Assembly: GCA_963768885.1 (NCBI GenBank)
Contig: CAVYJN010000010.1
Coordinates: 62,001-126,000, forward strand
Direction: 5' to 3'
DNA length: 64,000 nucleotides
DNA from: DASRIA01 sp963768885
GTDB lineage: Bacteria > Actinomycetota > Thermoleophilia > Solirubrobacterales > JBBDJG01
The notes under the pieces were generated by a model. It did no database searches. It was not told the origin of the DNA and saw nothing but the letters and a program-made list of their open reading frames with translations. Shown here in pieces: positions 7,498-16,001 of the stretch. Position numbers and translations under genes: made by a program. Positions within the stretch are counted from its first letter, which is position 1; the number at the start of each line of letters is the position of its first letter.

Positions 7498-9714
7498 ATG
7501 CGACTTATCGTCACAGAGAAGGACAACAGCGCCAAGAAAATCGCCCAGATTCTCTCCAGTGGAGCGGCCAAGCAGGACAAAAGCTACGGCATTCCGCACT
7601 ACGGATGGGAGGACGACGAGGGCGCCCACCGCGTAATCGGGCTCAAGGGCCATCTCATGAACCCCGCCTTCCCCGAGGGATACTCGGAGTGGCGCAAGGT
7701 CGAGCCGCGTGAGCTGATCTCCGCTCCGCTGGTCAAGGAGCCGGTCCAGAAGAACGTACACAAGGCGCTGCGCAAGCAGGCCAAGGACGCCGACTCGGTC
7801 GTGATCGCGACGGACTACGACCGCGAGGGCGAGCTGATCGGGCTCGAGGCGCTCGAAGAGATCCTCGACGCGAACCCGAAGCTCACGGAGAGCGTGAGCC
7901 TCGCCACCGGCGTGAAGCGCGCGCGCTACTCCGCCCTCACGAAGGAGGAGATCGACGAGGCGTTCACCAACCTGGTCGAGCTGTCGGAGCCGCTCGCGCG
8001 TGCCGGCGAGGCCCGGCAGGACATCGACCTGATCTGGGGCGCGACGCTCACGCGGTTCGTGTCGCTTGCGACCGGTCGCCTCGGCTCGCAGTTCCTGTCG
8101 GTCGGTCGTGTGCAGAGCCCGACCCTCGCGATCGTCGTCGAGCGCGAGCTCGAGCGCCGCGCGCACGTGCCCAAGCCCTACTGGGAGGTGTTCGCCGCCT
8201 TCGAGCATCCCGACGGCGAGTTCGTCGCCCACCACAAGGTGGACAAGTTCTGGGAGGAGTCGGAGGCGAAGGCCGCGCTCGCGAACACGAAGTCGCCCGG
8301 CGTCGTCAAGTCGGTCGAGTCGCGGCGCAACACGCGCAAGCCGCCGACGCCGTTCAACACGACGGCCTTCACGAGCGCCGCGTCGTCGGTGGGCGTCTCG
8401 CCGGCCCGCGCGATGCGCATCGCCGAGGACCTCTACATGGACGGGTTCATCTCCTATCCGCGCACCGACAACACGGTCTACCCGAAGTCGCTGCCGGTGC
8501 GCGAGCTGCTGAACTCGATCTCGCAGGTGCCCGCGTTCAAGGAGGCGCAGCCGCTCGCCGCGCGTCCCGAGCTGAGCCCGACGCGCGGGAAGAAGGAGAC
8601 GACCGACCACCCGCCGATCTACCCGACGCAGGCGCTGGACCCCTCCGTGCTGCCCGACGACGGCCATCGCAAGATCTACGAGCTGGTCGTGCGGCGCTTC
8701 CTCGGGACCTTCGCCGACCCGTCCGTGTCGGAGTCCACGCGCGCCGACATCGAGGCCGGCTCGGAGATGTACTTCGTGCGCGGCAACGTGCTGGTCGAGC
8801 CGGGCTTCCTCGCCGTGTATCCCTACGGCCGCTCGAAGGACGAGGAGATCCCCAAGGTCGAGGAGGGCCAGGAGCTCACGCTCGCCAAGGACCCGTGGTT
8901 CGACGCGAAGGAGACGCAGCCGCCGTCGCGCATCGGCCAGGGGAAGCTGATCGAGATGATGGAGGAGCGCGGCCTCGGCACGAAGGCCACGCGCCACGAC
9001 ATCATCCAGAAGCTCTACGACCGCGGCTACGTCCAGGGCAACCCGATCGAGCCGCGCGAGACGGGCGTCGCGATGGTGACCGCGTTCCAGCGGTTCGCGG
9101 AGCGCATGGCGACGCACGAGATGACCGCGGAGCTCGAGGCCGACATGGACAAGATCGCGCAGGGGAAGATCAGCAAGGAAGAGGTGCTGGAGATCTCGCG
9201 CAAGATGCTGAGCGACTCCTACGACCTGATGGACGAGCACAAGCGCGAGCTCGCCGAGATCATCTGGAAGGGCATGGACCAGGACCGCATCCTGGGGCCG
9301 TGTCCGAAGTGCCGCGAGGCGGACCGCCGCAACGAGGCGGGGGAGATCAACCACCTGCGGATCATCCGCGCGAAGAAGTCGGGCAAGCGCTTCGTCGGGT
9401 GCGAGGGCTACCCCGACTGCGACCAGACCTACGGGCTGCCGCAGCGCGGCGACATCATCAAGCTCGAGGACGAGTGCTCGATCTGCGGCGTGACGCCGCG
9501 GGTCAAGGTGATGGGCGGCCGCCGCCCGTGGAACCTGTGCCTCAACGAGGAATGCCCGTCGATGGAGGAGATGCGCCGCCAGCGCGCCGAGCGCGAGGCC
9601 GCGCGGGCCGCGAAGGAGGCTGCCGAAGAGGCCGAGGCCGAGGCGGAGCCGAAGAAGGCGCCCGCGAAGAACGGGGCCGGCACCCGCCGGCGCAAGGCGC
9701 CGGCGAGCACCTAG
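7498..9714 (+). CDS. topA: Type IA DNA topoisomerase (topoisomerase I, archaeal-like)
   Basis: 738 residues; relaxes negative supercoils by single-strand passage. The Toprim domain is at the N-terminus: VTEK (Glu7) and ATDYDREGE (Asp106, Asp108, Glu110) bind Mg2+. The catalytic tyrosine is Tyr320 in FISYPRTD, and a GTKATRHD motif follows. Two C-terminal zinc-binding segments (CPKCR...CEGYPDC and CSIC...CLNEEC) precede a charged Ala/Glu/Lys tail. The opening LIVTEKDNSAKKI and the VIGLKGH motif resemble the archaeal topoisomerase I branch more than the usual actinobacterial TopA. The start ATG at 7498 is chosen over the upstream frame because AAGGG lies 7 nt before it and the Toprim strand begins immediately. 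It leads a tmk-holB-crcB cluster. Confidence 0.93.
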   Translation: MRLIVTEKDNSAKKIAQILSSGAAKQDKSYGIPHYGWEDDEGAHRVIGLKGHLMNPAFPEGYSEWRKVEPRELISAPLVKEPVQKNVHKALRKQAKDADSVVIATDYDREGELIGLEALEEILDANPKLTESVSLATGVKRARYSALTKEEIDEAFTNLVELSEPLARAGEARQDIDLIWGATLTRFVSLATGRLGSQFLSVGRVQSPTLAIVVERELERRAHVPKPYWEVFAAFEHPDGEFVAHHKVDKFWEESEAKAALANTKSPGVVKSVESRRNTRKPPTPFNTTAFTSAASSVGVSPARAMRIAEDLYMDGFISYPRTDNTVYPKSLPVRELLNSISQVPAFKEAQPLAARPELSPTRGKKETTDHPPIYPTQALDPSVLPDDGHRKIYELVVRRFLGTFADPSVSESTRADIEAGSEMYFVRGNVLVEPGFLAVYPYGRSKDEEIPKVEEGQELTLAKDPWFDAKETQPPSRIGQGKLIEMMEERGLGTKATRHDIIQKLYDRGYVQGNPIEPRETGVAMVTAFQRFAERMATHEMTAELEADMDKIAQGKISKEEVLEISRKMLSDSYDLMDEHKRELAEIIWKGMDQDRILGPCPKCREADRRNEAGEINHLRIIRAKKSGKRFVGCEGYPDCDQTYGLPQRGDIIKLEDECSICGVTPRVKVMGGRRPWNLCLNEECPSMEEMRRQRAEREAARAAKEAAEEAEAEAEPKKAPAKNGAGTRRRKAPAST

Positions 9715-9733
9715 CCGCCGGGCGGCCCGGCTG

Positions 9734-9739
9734 TAACCT
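9734..9739 (+). promoter_or_regulatory. Probable -10 box for leaderless tmk transcript
   Basis: TAACCT, seven bases before the GTG of tmk and with no ribosome-binding site between. This TAnnnT-7-start layout is the actinobacterial leaderless pattern. Confidence 0.5.
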
Positions 9740-9746
9740 GCGCCGC

Positions 9747-10334
9747 GTGTTCATCACGTTCGAGGGGATCGATCGCTCCGGCAAGACGACCCAGGCCCGG
9801 ATGCTGGCGGAGGCGCTCGGCGACGAGGCGCTCCTGGTCCGCGAGCCCGGCGGCACGCCGGCGGGAGAGCGGATCCGCGAGCTGGTCAAGGACCCGGGAG
9901 TGGAGCTCTCGGCGATGGGGGAGACGCTGCTCTTCGGCGCCGCGCGCGCGGAGCTGGTCGGCCGCGTGATCAGGCCGGCCCTGGCGGAGGGCCGCGACGT
10001 GATCTCCGATCGCTACTTCGACTCGACGGTCGCATACCAGGGCGGCGCCCGCGGGCTCGGCGTCGAGCGCGTGGAGGAGCTGAACCGCTGGCTGACCGGG
10101 GAGCTGTGGCCGGACGTCACGTTCCTGCTCGACCTCGACCCGCAGGCGGCGTCGGCCCGCGAGGGCACCCCCGACCGCTTCGAGGACGAGGGGGAGGCGC
10201 TGCAGCGCGCGGTCGCGGACGCCTACCACGAGCTCGCCGAGCGCCACCTGCACCGCTACGTGCGCATCGACGCCTCCCGCGCGCCCGCGGACGTTCACGC
10301 GGACGTGGTGCACACCGTGGAGGCGCGCCGGTGA
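9747..10334 (+). CDS. tmk: Thymidylate kinase
   Basis: 195 residues; phosphorylates dTMP to dTDP for DNA synthesis. The P-loop is FEGIDRSGKTTQA at residues 5-17. The substrate-binding DRYFDSTVAYQGG and EPGG motifs are intact. The GTG at 9747 begins directly with the first beta strand (VFITFEGID) and is preceded by a TAACCT box, so the mRNA may be leaderless. The stop overlaps the start of holB in GTGA, so the two are translationally coupled. Pairing with the delta' clamp-loader gene is common in bacteria. Confidence 0.95.
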   Translation: MFITFEGIDRSGKTTQARMLAEALGDEALLVREPGGTPAGERIRELVKDPGVELSAMGETLLFGAARAELVGRVIRPALAEGRDVISDRYFDSTVAYQGGARGLGVERVEELNRWLTGELWPDVTFLLDLDPQAASAREGTPDRFEDEGEALQRAVADAYHELAERHLHRYVRIDASRAPADVHADVVHTVEARR

Positions 10335-11452
10335 CGCTCGAGGCACTCGAGCACCAGCCCCGCGCGCGCGTCGCGCTCGAGGCGGGCCTGCGCGACGAGG
10401 CCGCGCTCTCGCACGCGTACCTCTTCCACGGGCCGCCCGGCAGCGGCAAGCGGCGGGCCGCGAAGGCCTTCGCCGCGGCGCTGATCTCGGCCGGGTCGGA
10501 CGACCCGGCGGACGCCGAGCGGCGCGTGCTGTCGGGCGTGCACCCCGACCTCACGTGGGTCGAGCCGCGCGGCGCGCACGAGATCCTCGTCGACGACGTG
10601 CGCACGCGGATCGTGCGCCAGGCCGCGCTGCGGCCGTTCGAGTCGCGGCGGCGCGTGTTCGTGATCGTCGATGCGGACCGCATGAACGACGAGTCCCAGA
10701 ACTCCCTGCTGAAGACCCTCGAGGAGCCCGGCGCGTACGCGCACTTCGTGCTCGTGAGCTCGGCGCCGGGGCGCCTGCTCCCGACGATCCCGTCGCGCTG
10801 CCGGCCCGTCCGTTTCGGCGCGATCCCGCCCGCGCACATCGCGGAGACGCTGACCGGGGAGGGCGTCGCCGCCGCGACCGCGCTCGCCGCCGCGCGCCTG
10901 TCGACCGGGGACGAGGAGCTTGCCCGGGCGCTCGCCGGCCCGGCGGCGGATCAGCGCGCCGAGGCGCAGCTCGCGGCGCGGGCCACGCTCGCCGCGCACG
11001 AGGACGCCGCCTGGGTGCTGGCCGAGCCGTGGCGGCCGCTGCTCGAGCGCGCGGCCGAGCGCGGCGCGGCGGCGGAGGCGGCGGTGAAGGACGAGCTTGC
11101 CGACCGTCTCCAGAACGAGCCCAAGCGCGGCAGCCAGGGATTCGCGCGCGAGTACGAGACGCAGGCGCGGCGTGCGCGGCGGCGCGAGCACACCGCGTCG
11201 CTCGACCTCAGCCTTCACCTCGTCGGAGCCTGGTTTCGCGACCTGATCGCGGTCGCGACCGGCTGCGAGGACCAGCTGCTGAACGCCGACCGGCTCGACC
11301 TGCTGCGCGCCGACGCGGAGGGCCGCGACGTCGCCCACCTGATCGACAGCGTGGCGCTCGTCGACGAGACGCGGCAGCGGTTGGAGCGCAACGTCCTCGA
11401 GGACCTCGCGCTCGAGGTCCTGTTCGACCGCCTGCGACGGCTCAACACCTGA
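10331..11452 (+). CDS. holB: DNA polymerase III subunit delta' (clamp loader)
   Basis: 373 residues, starting at the GTG that overlaps the tmk stop. The delta' subunit is the stator of the clamp loader that opens the beta sliding clamp. SHAYLFHGPPGSGKRRA shows a P-loop in which the usual Ser/Thr after GK is Arg, consistent with a subunit that does not hydrolyse ATP. MNDESQNSLLKTLEEP is the conserved helix, and the SRC motif in IPSRCRPV is present. I did not see the zinc-binding cysteines of the enterobacterial protein. The C-terminal half (about 200-373) is the helical collar domain. crcB follows with no gap (TGA-ATG). Confidence 0.92.
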   Translation: MTLEALEHQPRARVALEAGLRDEAALSHAYLFHGPPGSGKRRAAKAFAAALISAGSDDPADAERRVLSGVHPDLTWVEPRGAHEILVDDVRTRIVRQAALRPFESRRRVFVIVDADRMNDESQNSLLKTLEEPGAYAHFVLVSSAPGRLLPTIPSRCRPVRFGAIPPAHIAETLTGEGVAAATALAAARLSTGDEELARALAGPAADQRAEAQLAARATLAAHEDAAWVLAEPWRPLLERAAERGAAAEAAVKDELADRLQNEPKRGSQGFAREYETQARRARRREHTASLDLSLHLVGAWFRDLIAVATGCEDQLLNADRLDLLRADAEGRDVAHLIDSVALVDETRQRLERNVLEDLALEVLFDRLRRLNT

Positions 11453-11809
11453 ATGCCCGCGCTGCTCGTCGGGGTGGCCGGCCTCGCCGGCGTGATGGCC
11501 CGCTACGGCATCACCAAGCTGACCCTGCACACCGAGGCCCTGCTGTGGAGCACCGTCGCGATCAACATCGTGGGGTCCTTCTTCCTCGGCCTGCTCGTGG
11601 CCGAGCACTGGTTCTCCCGCGACGTGCGCGAGGCGATCGGTGTCGGCTTCCTCGGCGGGTTCACGACCTTCTCGACCTTCTCCGCCCAGATCGTGCTCGA
11701 GGCGGACGGCGGGCGGCCCGGCAAGGCGGCCCTCTATCTCGTGGCCTCGGTGGTCGGCGGGATCGCGGCCGCCGCGGCGGGCTACGCCCTCGGCCGGCGA
11801 CTCGCCTAG
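11453..11809 (+). CDS. crcB: Fluoride channel CrcB/Fluc
   Basis: 118 residues with four predicted membrane helices; Fluc channels are antiparallel dimers that export fluoride. The hallmark GGFTTFSTFS lies at about residues 62-71, and the conserved Asn is in the segment INIVGSFFLGLL. It starts immediately after the holB stop, so expression probably depends on the topA-tmk-holB transcript. I see no fluoride riboswitch before it. Its stop TAG overlaps the stop of the convergent dioxygenase gene in CTAG. Bacterial genomes often carry two crcB genes side by side, but only one is here. Confidence 0.95.
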   Translation: MPALLVGVAGLAGVMARYGITKLTLHTEALLWSTVAINIVGSFFLGLLVAEHWFSRDVREAIGVGFLGGFTTFSTFSAQIVLEADGGRPGKAALYLVASVVGGIAAAAAGYALGRRLA

Positions 11810-12495
11810 CTCGCCCGCACGCCGAGGGACAGGGTGCCGACGTAGCCGCCGCCGCGCTTCGTGAGCGCGACCATGGACCGATCGCCGCCCTGGCCGTAGA
11901 TCGCGTCGGAGGCGTTCGTGGTGTCCGGCTCGCCGCGCGTGTCGTAGGGCGAGACGTCGCGATTGACCGCCGCGGTGGTCGAGTCGTCGAAGTAGAGCTG
12001 GCCGGTGTGGACCTCCTGCCCGCCGGCGTGCACCTTCACGTGGATGTGGGTGGTGCGGCCCTGGTACCAGCCCGGGTAGATCGTCCGGAAGCGCGCGAGG
12101 CCGCGCGCGTTCGTGCGCCGGCCGCCGCGCAGGAAGGAGCCGCTCGCGCCGTCGACGCCCGAGTACTCCCCGACCGCGTCGCAGTGCCAGACCTCGACGG
12201 TCGCGTTCTCGACCGGGTCGCACGACGAGGCGTCCAGCACGGTCAGCCGCAGGTCGAGCGGCATGCCCTCCTTGCCCTCCGTGATGTCGCTGCGGATCAG
12301 GTCGTTGTCGATGTAGTACGGCCCCTCGGTCTGCTCGGGGGTGAGCACGCAGTCCGCGCGCTCGCGCGTCGTCGCGGTCGACGTCGTGGCCGAGGTGGCC
12401 GGTGAGGAGTCGTCGTCGCCGCACCCGAGGAGCACGTACGCGCCGGCCACGGCCGACGCCACCATCATCTGCCTGCGGGTGAGGGGCGAGTCCAT
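11806..12495 (-). CDS. Intradiol ring-cleavage dioxygenase, exported lipoprotein-like
   Basis: 229 residues. Intradiol dioxygenases split catechol-type rings using a non-haem Fe(III) held by two Tyr and two His. The candidate ligands are visible: Tyr in GPYYIDN, Tyr in YPGWYQGRTT, and the two His in THIHVKV. Unlike protocatechuate dioxygenase, the protein begins with a twin-arginine-like signal (LTRRQMMVASAVAGAYVLL) ending in a lipobox-like LLGC, so it is probably exported and membrane-anchored. Soluble family members act on protocatechuate or catechol; the substrate here is unknown. The start ATG at 12495 gives a complete signal peptide. No aromatic-degradation genes are next to it. Confidence 0.88.
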   Translation of the reverse strand: MDSPLTRRQMMVASAVAGAYVLLGCGDDDSSPATSATTSTATTRERADCVLTPEQTEGPYYIDNDLIRSDITEGKEGMPLDLRLTVLDASSCDPVENATVEVWHCDAVGEYSGVDGASGSFLRGGRRTNARGLARFRTIYPGWYQGRTTHIHVKVHAGGQEVHTGQLYFDDSTTAAVNRDVSPYDTRGEPDTTNASDAIYGQGGDRSMVALTKRGGGYVGTLSLGVRAS

Positions 12496-12530
12496 GCCGG
12501 GTCTTGTACCAGCACGGTGTAAGAGCGGCC

Positions 12531-13439
12531 TTAGACCGCTCCCGCCAGGTCCTCGTCGAGCGCGCGGCGCAGCGCCTCGTCGAACGGCATCGGCCGCACG
12601 TCGAACAGCGCGGCCCCCGAAGGGTCGGTCACGACCGTCGGCGTCGACAATCCCTCGATCAGCGGCCGCGCGACGCCCGCGTCGACCGGCGTGACGAGCC
12701 CGATCCACAGGGACGAGAGCCGCGGCGTCAGGAACGGGACGGGCAGCTTCGGGCGCCGGTGCCGGCCGAGCACGTCGGCCATCCGGTCGAGCATGTCGCC
12801 GTAGGAGAGGACATCGGGCCCGCCGATCTGGATCTCCCGCCCGGCGGAATCAGGGACGCCCGGGGCCTGCTCCATATAGGAGAGCACGTCGTCGATCGCG
12901 ATCGGCTGGGTCTTCGTCGACAGCCACGACGGCGCGATCATCGCGGGCAGGCGCTCCACGAGGTAGCGCAGCGTGCGGTAGGACTCGCTCCCGGCGCCCA
13001 CCACCATCGCCGCGCGCAGGTAGGTCAGGGGCGGCCCCTCGGCGCGCAGCGCCTGCGCGGTCTCGTGCCGGCTGCGCAGGTGCTCCGAGCGCGGGTTGTC
13101 GCCGAGCCCGCCGAGGTAGACGACGCGGCCGACTCCCTCGCGCTTTGCCATCTGCGCGAAGGCCGTGGCGCCCTCGCGGTCCTTCGAGCGGTAGTCGCCG
13201 TTGCGCCCGCGGCCCATCGAGTGCACCAGGTAGTAGGCGACGTCCATGCCCGTCCCCGCGCCTTGAAGGCTCCAGGGCTGCAGCACGTTGCCCTCGTGGA
13301 TCTCGCAACCGAGCGCCTCGAGGTCGGCGGCCCGCCGGCGGTCGCGCACCATGCATCGCACGTCGTGACCCGAGGCGACCAGGCGCTCCGCCAGGCGGCG
13401 GCCGACGAACCCGGTCGCCCCGGTTACAAGTGCTCTCAT
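12531..13439 (-). CDS. NAD(P)-binding protein, atypical SDR/NmrA-like
   Basis: 302 residues. The Rossmann motif VTGATGFVGRRLAERL is at the N-terminus. It lacks a clear YxxxK pair, as in atypical SDRs of the NmrA/DUF2867-linked type. Recognisable stretches are YLVHSMG, VYLGGLGD and DVLSYGDML. Such proteins are often annotated as NAD-dependent epimerases but many have no known substrate. The start ATG at 13439 lies at the first residue of the first beta strand. It is divided from the upstream secreted-protein gene by a hairpin at 13448-13470. Confidence 0.82.
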   Translation of the reverse strand: MRALVTGATGFVGRRLAERLVASGHDVRCMVRDRRRAADLEALGCEIHEGNVLQPWSLQGAGTGMDVAYYLVHSMGRGRNGDYRSKDREGATAFAQMAKREGVGRVVYLGGLGDNPRSEHLRSRHETAQALRAEGPPLTYLRAAMVVGAGSESYRTLRYLVERLPAMIAPSWLSTKTQPIAIDDVLSYMEQAPGVPDSAGREIQIGGPDVLSYGDMLDRMADVLGRHRRPKLPVPFLTPRLSSLWIGLVTPVDAGVARPLIEGLSTPTVVTDPSGAALFDVRPMPFDEALRRALDEDLAGAV

Positions 13440-13447
13440 ACCGCGGA

Positions 13448-13470
13448 TTCGTGCCCCCGCGGGGCACGGA
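13448..13470 (-). terminator. Hairpin terminator after the 13485-14063 gene
   Basis: Stem TTCGTGCCCC, loop CGC, GGGGCACGGA (one G-T pair). It follows the minus-strand stop at 13485 and lies just before the next gene start at 13439. Confidence 0.6.
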
Positions 13471-13484
13471 TCACACGGCGGCTG

Positions 13485-14063
13485 TCAGCCCGAGACGACG
13501 TTCGAGCGCGCGGAGCCGATCCTGATCGCGAGCAGCTTCGCGTCCGACGCGGTCCACGCGCCCGCCGCGGCGCGGCAGGCGAGCACGGCGGTGCCGGTGC
13601 CCCCGAAGCTGTGAACGAGCTGCAGGTTGTGCCCCTCGGGTGTCCCCTGCGGGCGCAGTCCGCGGTTGGAGTCGTCGACATCGCTCTCGGCCTGTATGCG
13701 ACAGCGTCCCTCGGTGAACGTGTTCGCGCTCTGGTTGACCTTGGCGAGCAGCACGTACGCACCCGGCTCGAGCCCGCCCAGCGTTGCGACCGGAGTGTAG
13801 CTCTGCGAGGCCCCGACGTTCGTGGGGCCGGTGTCGCGCACGACCTGGGCCGCCGACGACTGCAGGGTCGAGCCGATCACGCCGCGCGCGATGTCCCTCG
13901 ACTTGATCGCGCGGTTCTTGATGTCGACGCTGCGTATCGAGTTGTTCTTGATCTGCTTGCTGGTGATCCTGGTGACGGCGTATGAGGTGCCGCCGAGCGC
14001 CACGAAGAGGGCGCAGAGGGCGATCACGTTCGAGAACGTGACAAACGAACGAAGCCTGAGCAC
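13485..14063 (-). CDS. Secreted or surface protein with ALGGTSYA-type signal and KN-repeat linker
   Basis: 192 residues; family common in Thermoleophilia, function unknown. The start is GTG at 14063 with GGAGGA 9 nt upstream; the longer frame has no such site. The N-terminus (FVTFSNVIALCALFVALGGT) is a signal or anchor helix. It is followed by a degenerate repeat of about 10 residues (KQIKNNSIRSVDIKNRAIK, then SRDI), a pattern these proteins share. The C-terminal domain (about 85-190) is beta-rich with paired Cys in GRCRIQ and VLACRA, probably a disulphide. The adjacent gene at 14174 encodes a protein with a similar C-terminal domain (GRCVLR...LACWE), so the two look like a paralogous pair of exported proteins. 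Confidence 0.75.
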   Translation of the reverse strand: MLRLRSFVTFSNVIALCALFVALGGTSYAVTRITSKQIKNNSIRSVDIKNRAIKSRDIARGVIGSTLQSSAAQVVRDTGPTNVGASQSYTPVATLGGLEPGAYVLLAKVNQSANTFTEGRCRIQAESDVDDSNRGLRPQGTPEGHNLQLVHSFGGTGTAVLACRAAAGAWTASDAKLLAIRIGSARSNVVSG

Positions 14064-14173
14064 GTTGGGGATTCCTCCTATGGACGGCGGCCGGACGGAC
14101 CGCACTGGGGGCCAAGACGCAAGCCATGCTAGATGAGAGCGGCCCGGGTCGCCTCATTTATTTGCCCGGCCGG

Positions 14174-15026
14174 TCACCCGTCGGACGCAAACACCGAGAG
14201 GTTCGCGCGCACCGCATCGAGCGGCTGGCCTCCGGTCTCCCAGCAGGCAAGGCGCACGTTGTAGGTGCCGGCCGGCTTGATGGCCGCGCCCTGGAGCGAC
14301 GCGGTCACGTCGTATCCGTCCTGGGCGGGGAGGTCGAACGCGTAGGGCTGGCTGATGTCGTCGAGACCTTCATCGGGCCCACTGCCGTCGGAGATGCGCA
14401 GGACGCACCGGCCCTCGCGGGCGGCGGCGTCGGGGTTCTGCGCCTGGATCGAGGCGAAGGCCATGATCCGGGCCGAGAAGGTGGTGGTGATCTGCGCATC
14501 GGCGCCGCTCTCGTGCTCCGAGGCGAGGTCGATCACGGTGGCCTCATCTGAGATGTCGAGCGAGCCGGCATAGGTGACGCTGCGCGACGCCGTGGGGCCG
14601 GGCGGGCCGGGGGCGCCGTCCGCGCCGGGGGCACCGTCCGCGCCGTCCGCGCCGGGGGTCCCGGGGGCTGCCGTCTGCGCCAGGCGGACCGATCGGGCCC
14701 TGCGAACCGGTCGCTCCCTTCGACCCGGCCGGGCCGCGCTCTCCCGGGGCCCCGTCGAAGCCCTCCGAGCCGCGTGCACCCTGCGGACCGATCGGGCCCT
14801 GCGGGCCCGGCTTGCCCGCCTTCGCGAGCGCCTGCCTGGAGCGCTTGTCGGCCTGCTTGGAGAGGCTCAGCGCGCGCTTGGCCGTCTTCAGGGCGCTTGC
14901 CGCGGCCCCAGTCGCGGTCGGCCCGCCGAAGGCGGGGCTGACCGTGCCGGCGAGCAGCACGACGCATGCGATGCAGAAGAAGATTGTGAGGGGCCGGCCT
15001 TGGGGGGCCGCGGGCTTCCGTGCCAT
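14174..15026 (-). CDS. Secreted collagen-like (Gly-X-Y) protein, frameshifted
   Basis: About 283 residues when merged. The ATG at 15026 is behind GGAGGT. A signal peptide (TIFFCIACVVLLAGTVSPAF) leads to a Lys/Ala/Arg helix (about 35-70), then roughly 30 Gly-X-Y triplets (GPQGPIGPQGARG... GPPGADG), then a beta-rich C-terminal domain with two Cys (GRCVLR, LACWE). The frame breaks in the G5 run at 14663-14667: deleting one base joins GPPGADG to SPGTPGADGADG without disturbing the triplet register, which is strong evidence for a homopolymer error. Bacterial collagen-like proteins form trimeric surface fibres; a surface role is inferred. The C-terminal domain resembles that of the neighbour at 13485. 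Confidence 0.8.
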
Positions 15027-15092
15027 CGGAACCTCCGAATCGGTTCATCCAGCGTAGGCGAGATCCGCGCCCCTCGCGCGAAAGATGAGCGG

Positions 15093-15371
15093 CTACGCGT
15101 GGAGCAGGGCGGCGCCGTCCGGGCCGCACTCCTCGATCCGCGTGCGCAGCTCGACCGCGGTCCCGTAGCGCATGCGATCGCTCGCAACGAGCTCGTCGAG
15201 CACCACGGAGACCTGGCTGCGCAGGCCATCAACCTCGTGCCCGTAGACGGACCGCGAGAGCAGCAGCCCCTCGGCCGCGTCGGCGAGGATCTCGCGCTCC
15301 GCGGGGGCGAACACGTTGGAGTCGAGGACCTCCCGCACGAAGCGGTAGTTCCGGTAGCGGTCACCCGTCAT
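15093..15371 (-). CDS. Small protein of unknown function
   Basis: 92 residues starting MTGDRYRNYRFVREVLDSN. Soluble and probably helical, with alternating charged and Leu residues (EREILADAAEGLLLSRS, VVLDELVASDRM). No family recognised. The start at 15371 is taken because the reading frame upstream runs antisense through the tRNA gene. Its promoter must lie in the 100 bp before the tRNA. Confidence 0.6.
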   Translation of the reverse strand: MTGDRYRNYRFVREVLDSNVFAPAEREILADAAEGLLLSRSVYGHEVDGLRSQVSVVLDELVASDRMRYGTAVELRTRIEECGPDGAALLHA

Positions 15372-15473
15372 GTTGAGCCGATGTTTCCCGCTTGGGACCG
15401 GGGACAAACGCCGATTTGCGGCCCGCCGATCCTCGAGGGTCGCCGAGGGGCCAGTCGCTATCCTGAGCCGCGT

Positions 15474-15547
15474 GCCGACGTAGCTCAGCTGGCCAGAGCA
15501 CTTCACTCGTAATGAAGGGGTCCCCGGTTCGAATCCGGGCGTCGGCT
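15474..15547 (+). tRNA. tRNA-Thr (anticodon CGT)
   Basis: Full cloverleaf: acceptor GCCGACG/CGTCGGC, D arm GCTC...GAGC, anticodon stem CTTCA/TGAAG around the loop CTCGTAA, T arm CCCGG-TTCGAAT-CCGGG, discriminator T. Anticodon CGT reads ACG codons (Thr). The 3' CCA is not encoded. Confidence 0.97.
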
Positions 15548-15583
15548 TCCCTCGCACCGCGGCATGGCTCGAGACAAACGTCA

Positions 15584-15589
15584 TACACT
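15584..15589 (+). promoter_or_regulatory. Probable -10 box for leaderless 15597 gene
   Basis: TACACT followed by seven bases and the ATG, with no ribosome-binding site. Same layout as at tmk and at 22866. Confidence 0.5.
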
Positions 15590-15596
15590 GCCGCCG

Positions 15597-16001
15597 ATGG
15601 AGGCAGGGTCATCGCGGGAGCGTGACAACGGTCCACGTAACGCGGCCATCCTCTCGTTCGCGACCGTCATCGTGCTCCTGGTGGTCGTCTACGTCGCGGT
15701 GTTCGACGTCAGCTCCACGGTGGAGAGCATCATCGTCGGCGTAGTGGTGGTCGGCGCGATCGCGGCGGCGGTCGTCGTGCATCGTGTCTCAACGCCGACC
15801 GGGCAGCTGTCCCATCCCGATAAGGTCCGCCGCGAACAGCGTCGCGTGGGCATGCTGAACGGGGTACTCATCGCGGTCTTGCTGCTGCTTGTCTATGCCG
15901 CCGCCTACGACCTCGACTCGGCGGCGGAATGGACCGTCTTCGGGGTGATCGTGCTCACAGCGGTGGGTATGGGGGTCGCAGTCCAGACGCGCTCGTCGTA
16001 G
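15597..16001 (+). CDS. Four-helix membrane protein made of two similar halves
   Basis: 134 residues, unknown function. Four hydrophobic helices form two hairpins of similar pattern: LVVVYVAVFDVSSTVESIIV in the first half is mirrored by LLLVYAAAYDLDSAAEWTVF in the second, suggesting internal duplication. A charged linker (HPDKVRREQRR) separates them. The ATG at 15597 is chosen because a TACACT box sits seven bases upstream, the leaderless layout; the alternative ATG at 15564 would place the promoter inside the gene. It follows the tRNA-Thr gene. Confidence 0.65.
   Translation: MEAGSSRERDNGPRNAAILSFATVIVLLVVVYVAVFDVSSTVESIIVGVVVVGAIAAAVVVHRVSTPTGQLSHPDKVRREQRRVGMLNGVLIAVLLLLVYAAAYDLDSAAEWTVFGVIVLTAVGMGVAVQTRSS

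Noticed and set aside
11400..11460. Fluoride riboswitch before crcB
   Set aside because: holB runs up to the crcB start with no space for the RNA.
14570..14830. Short-period repeats that might be a CRISPR or minisatellite
   Set aside because: They encode Gly-X-Y triplets; no repeat-spacer structure.
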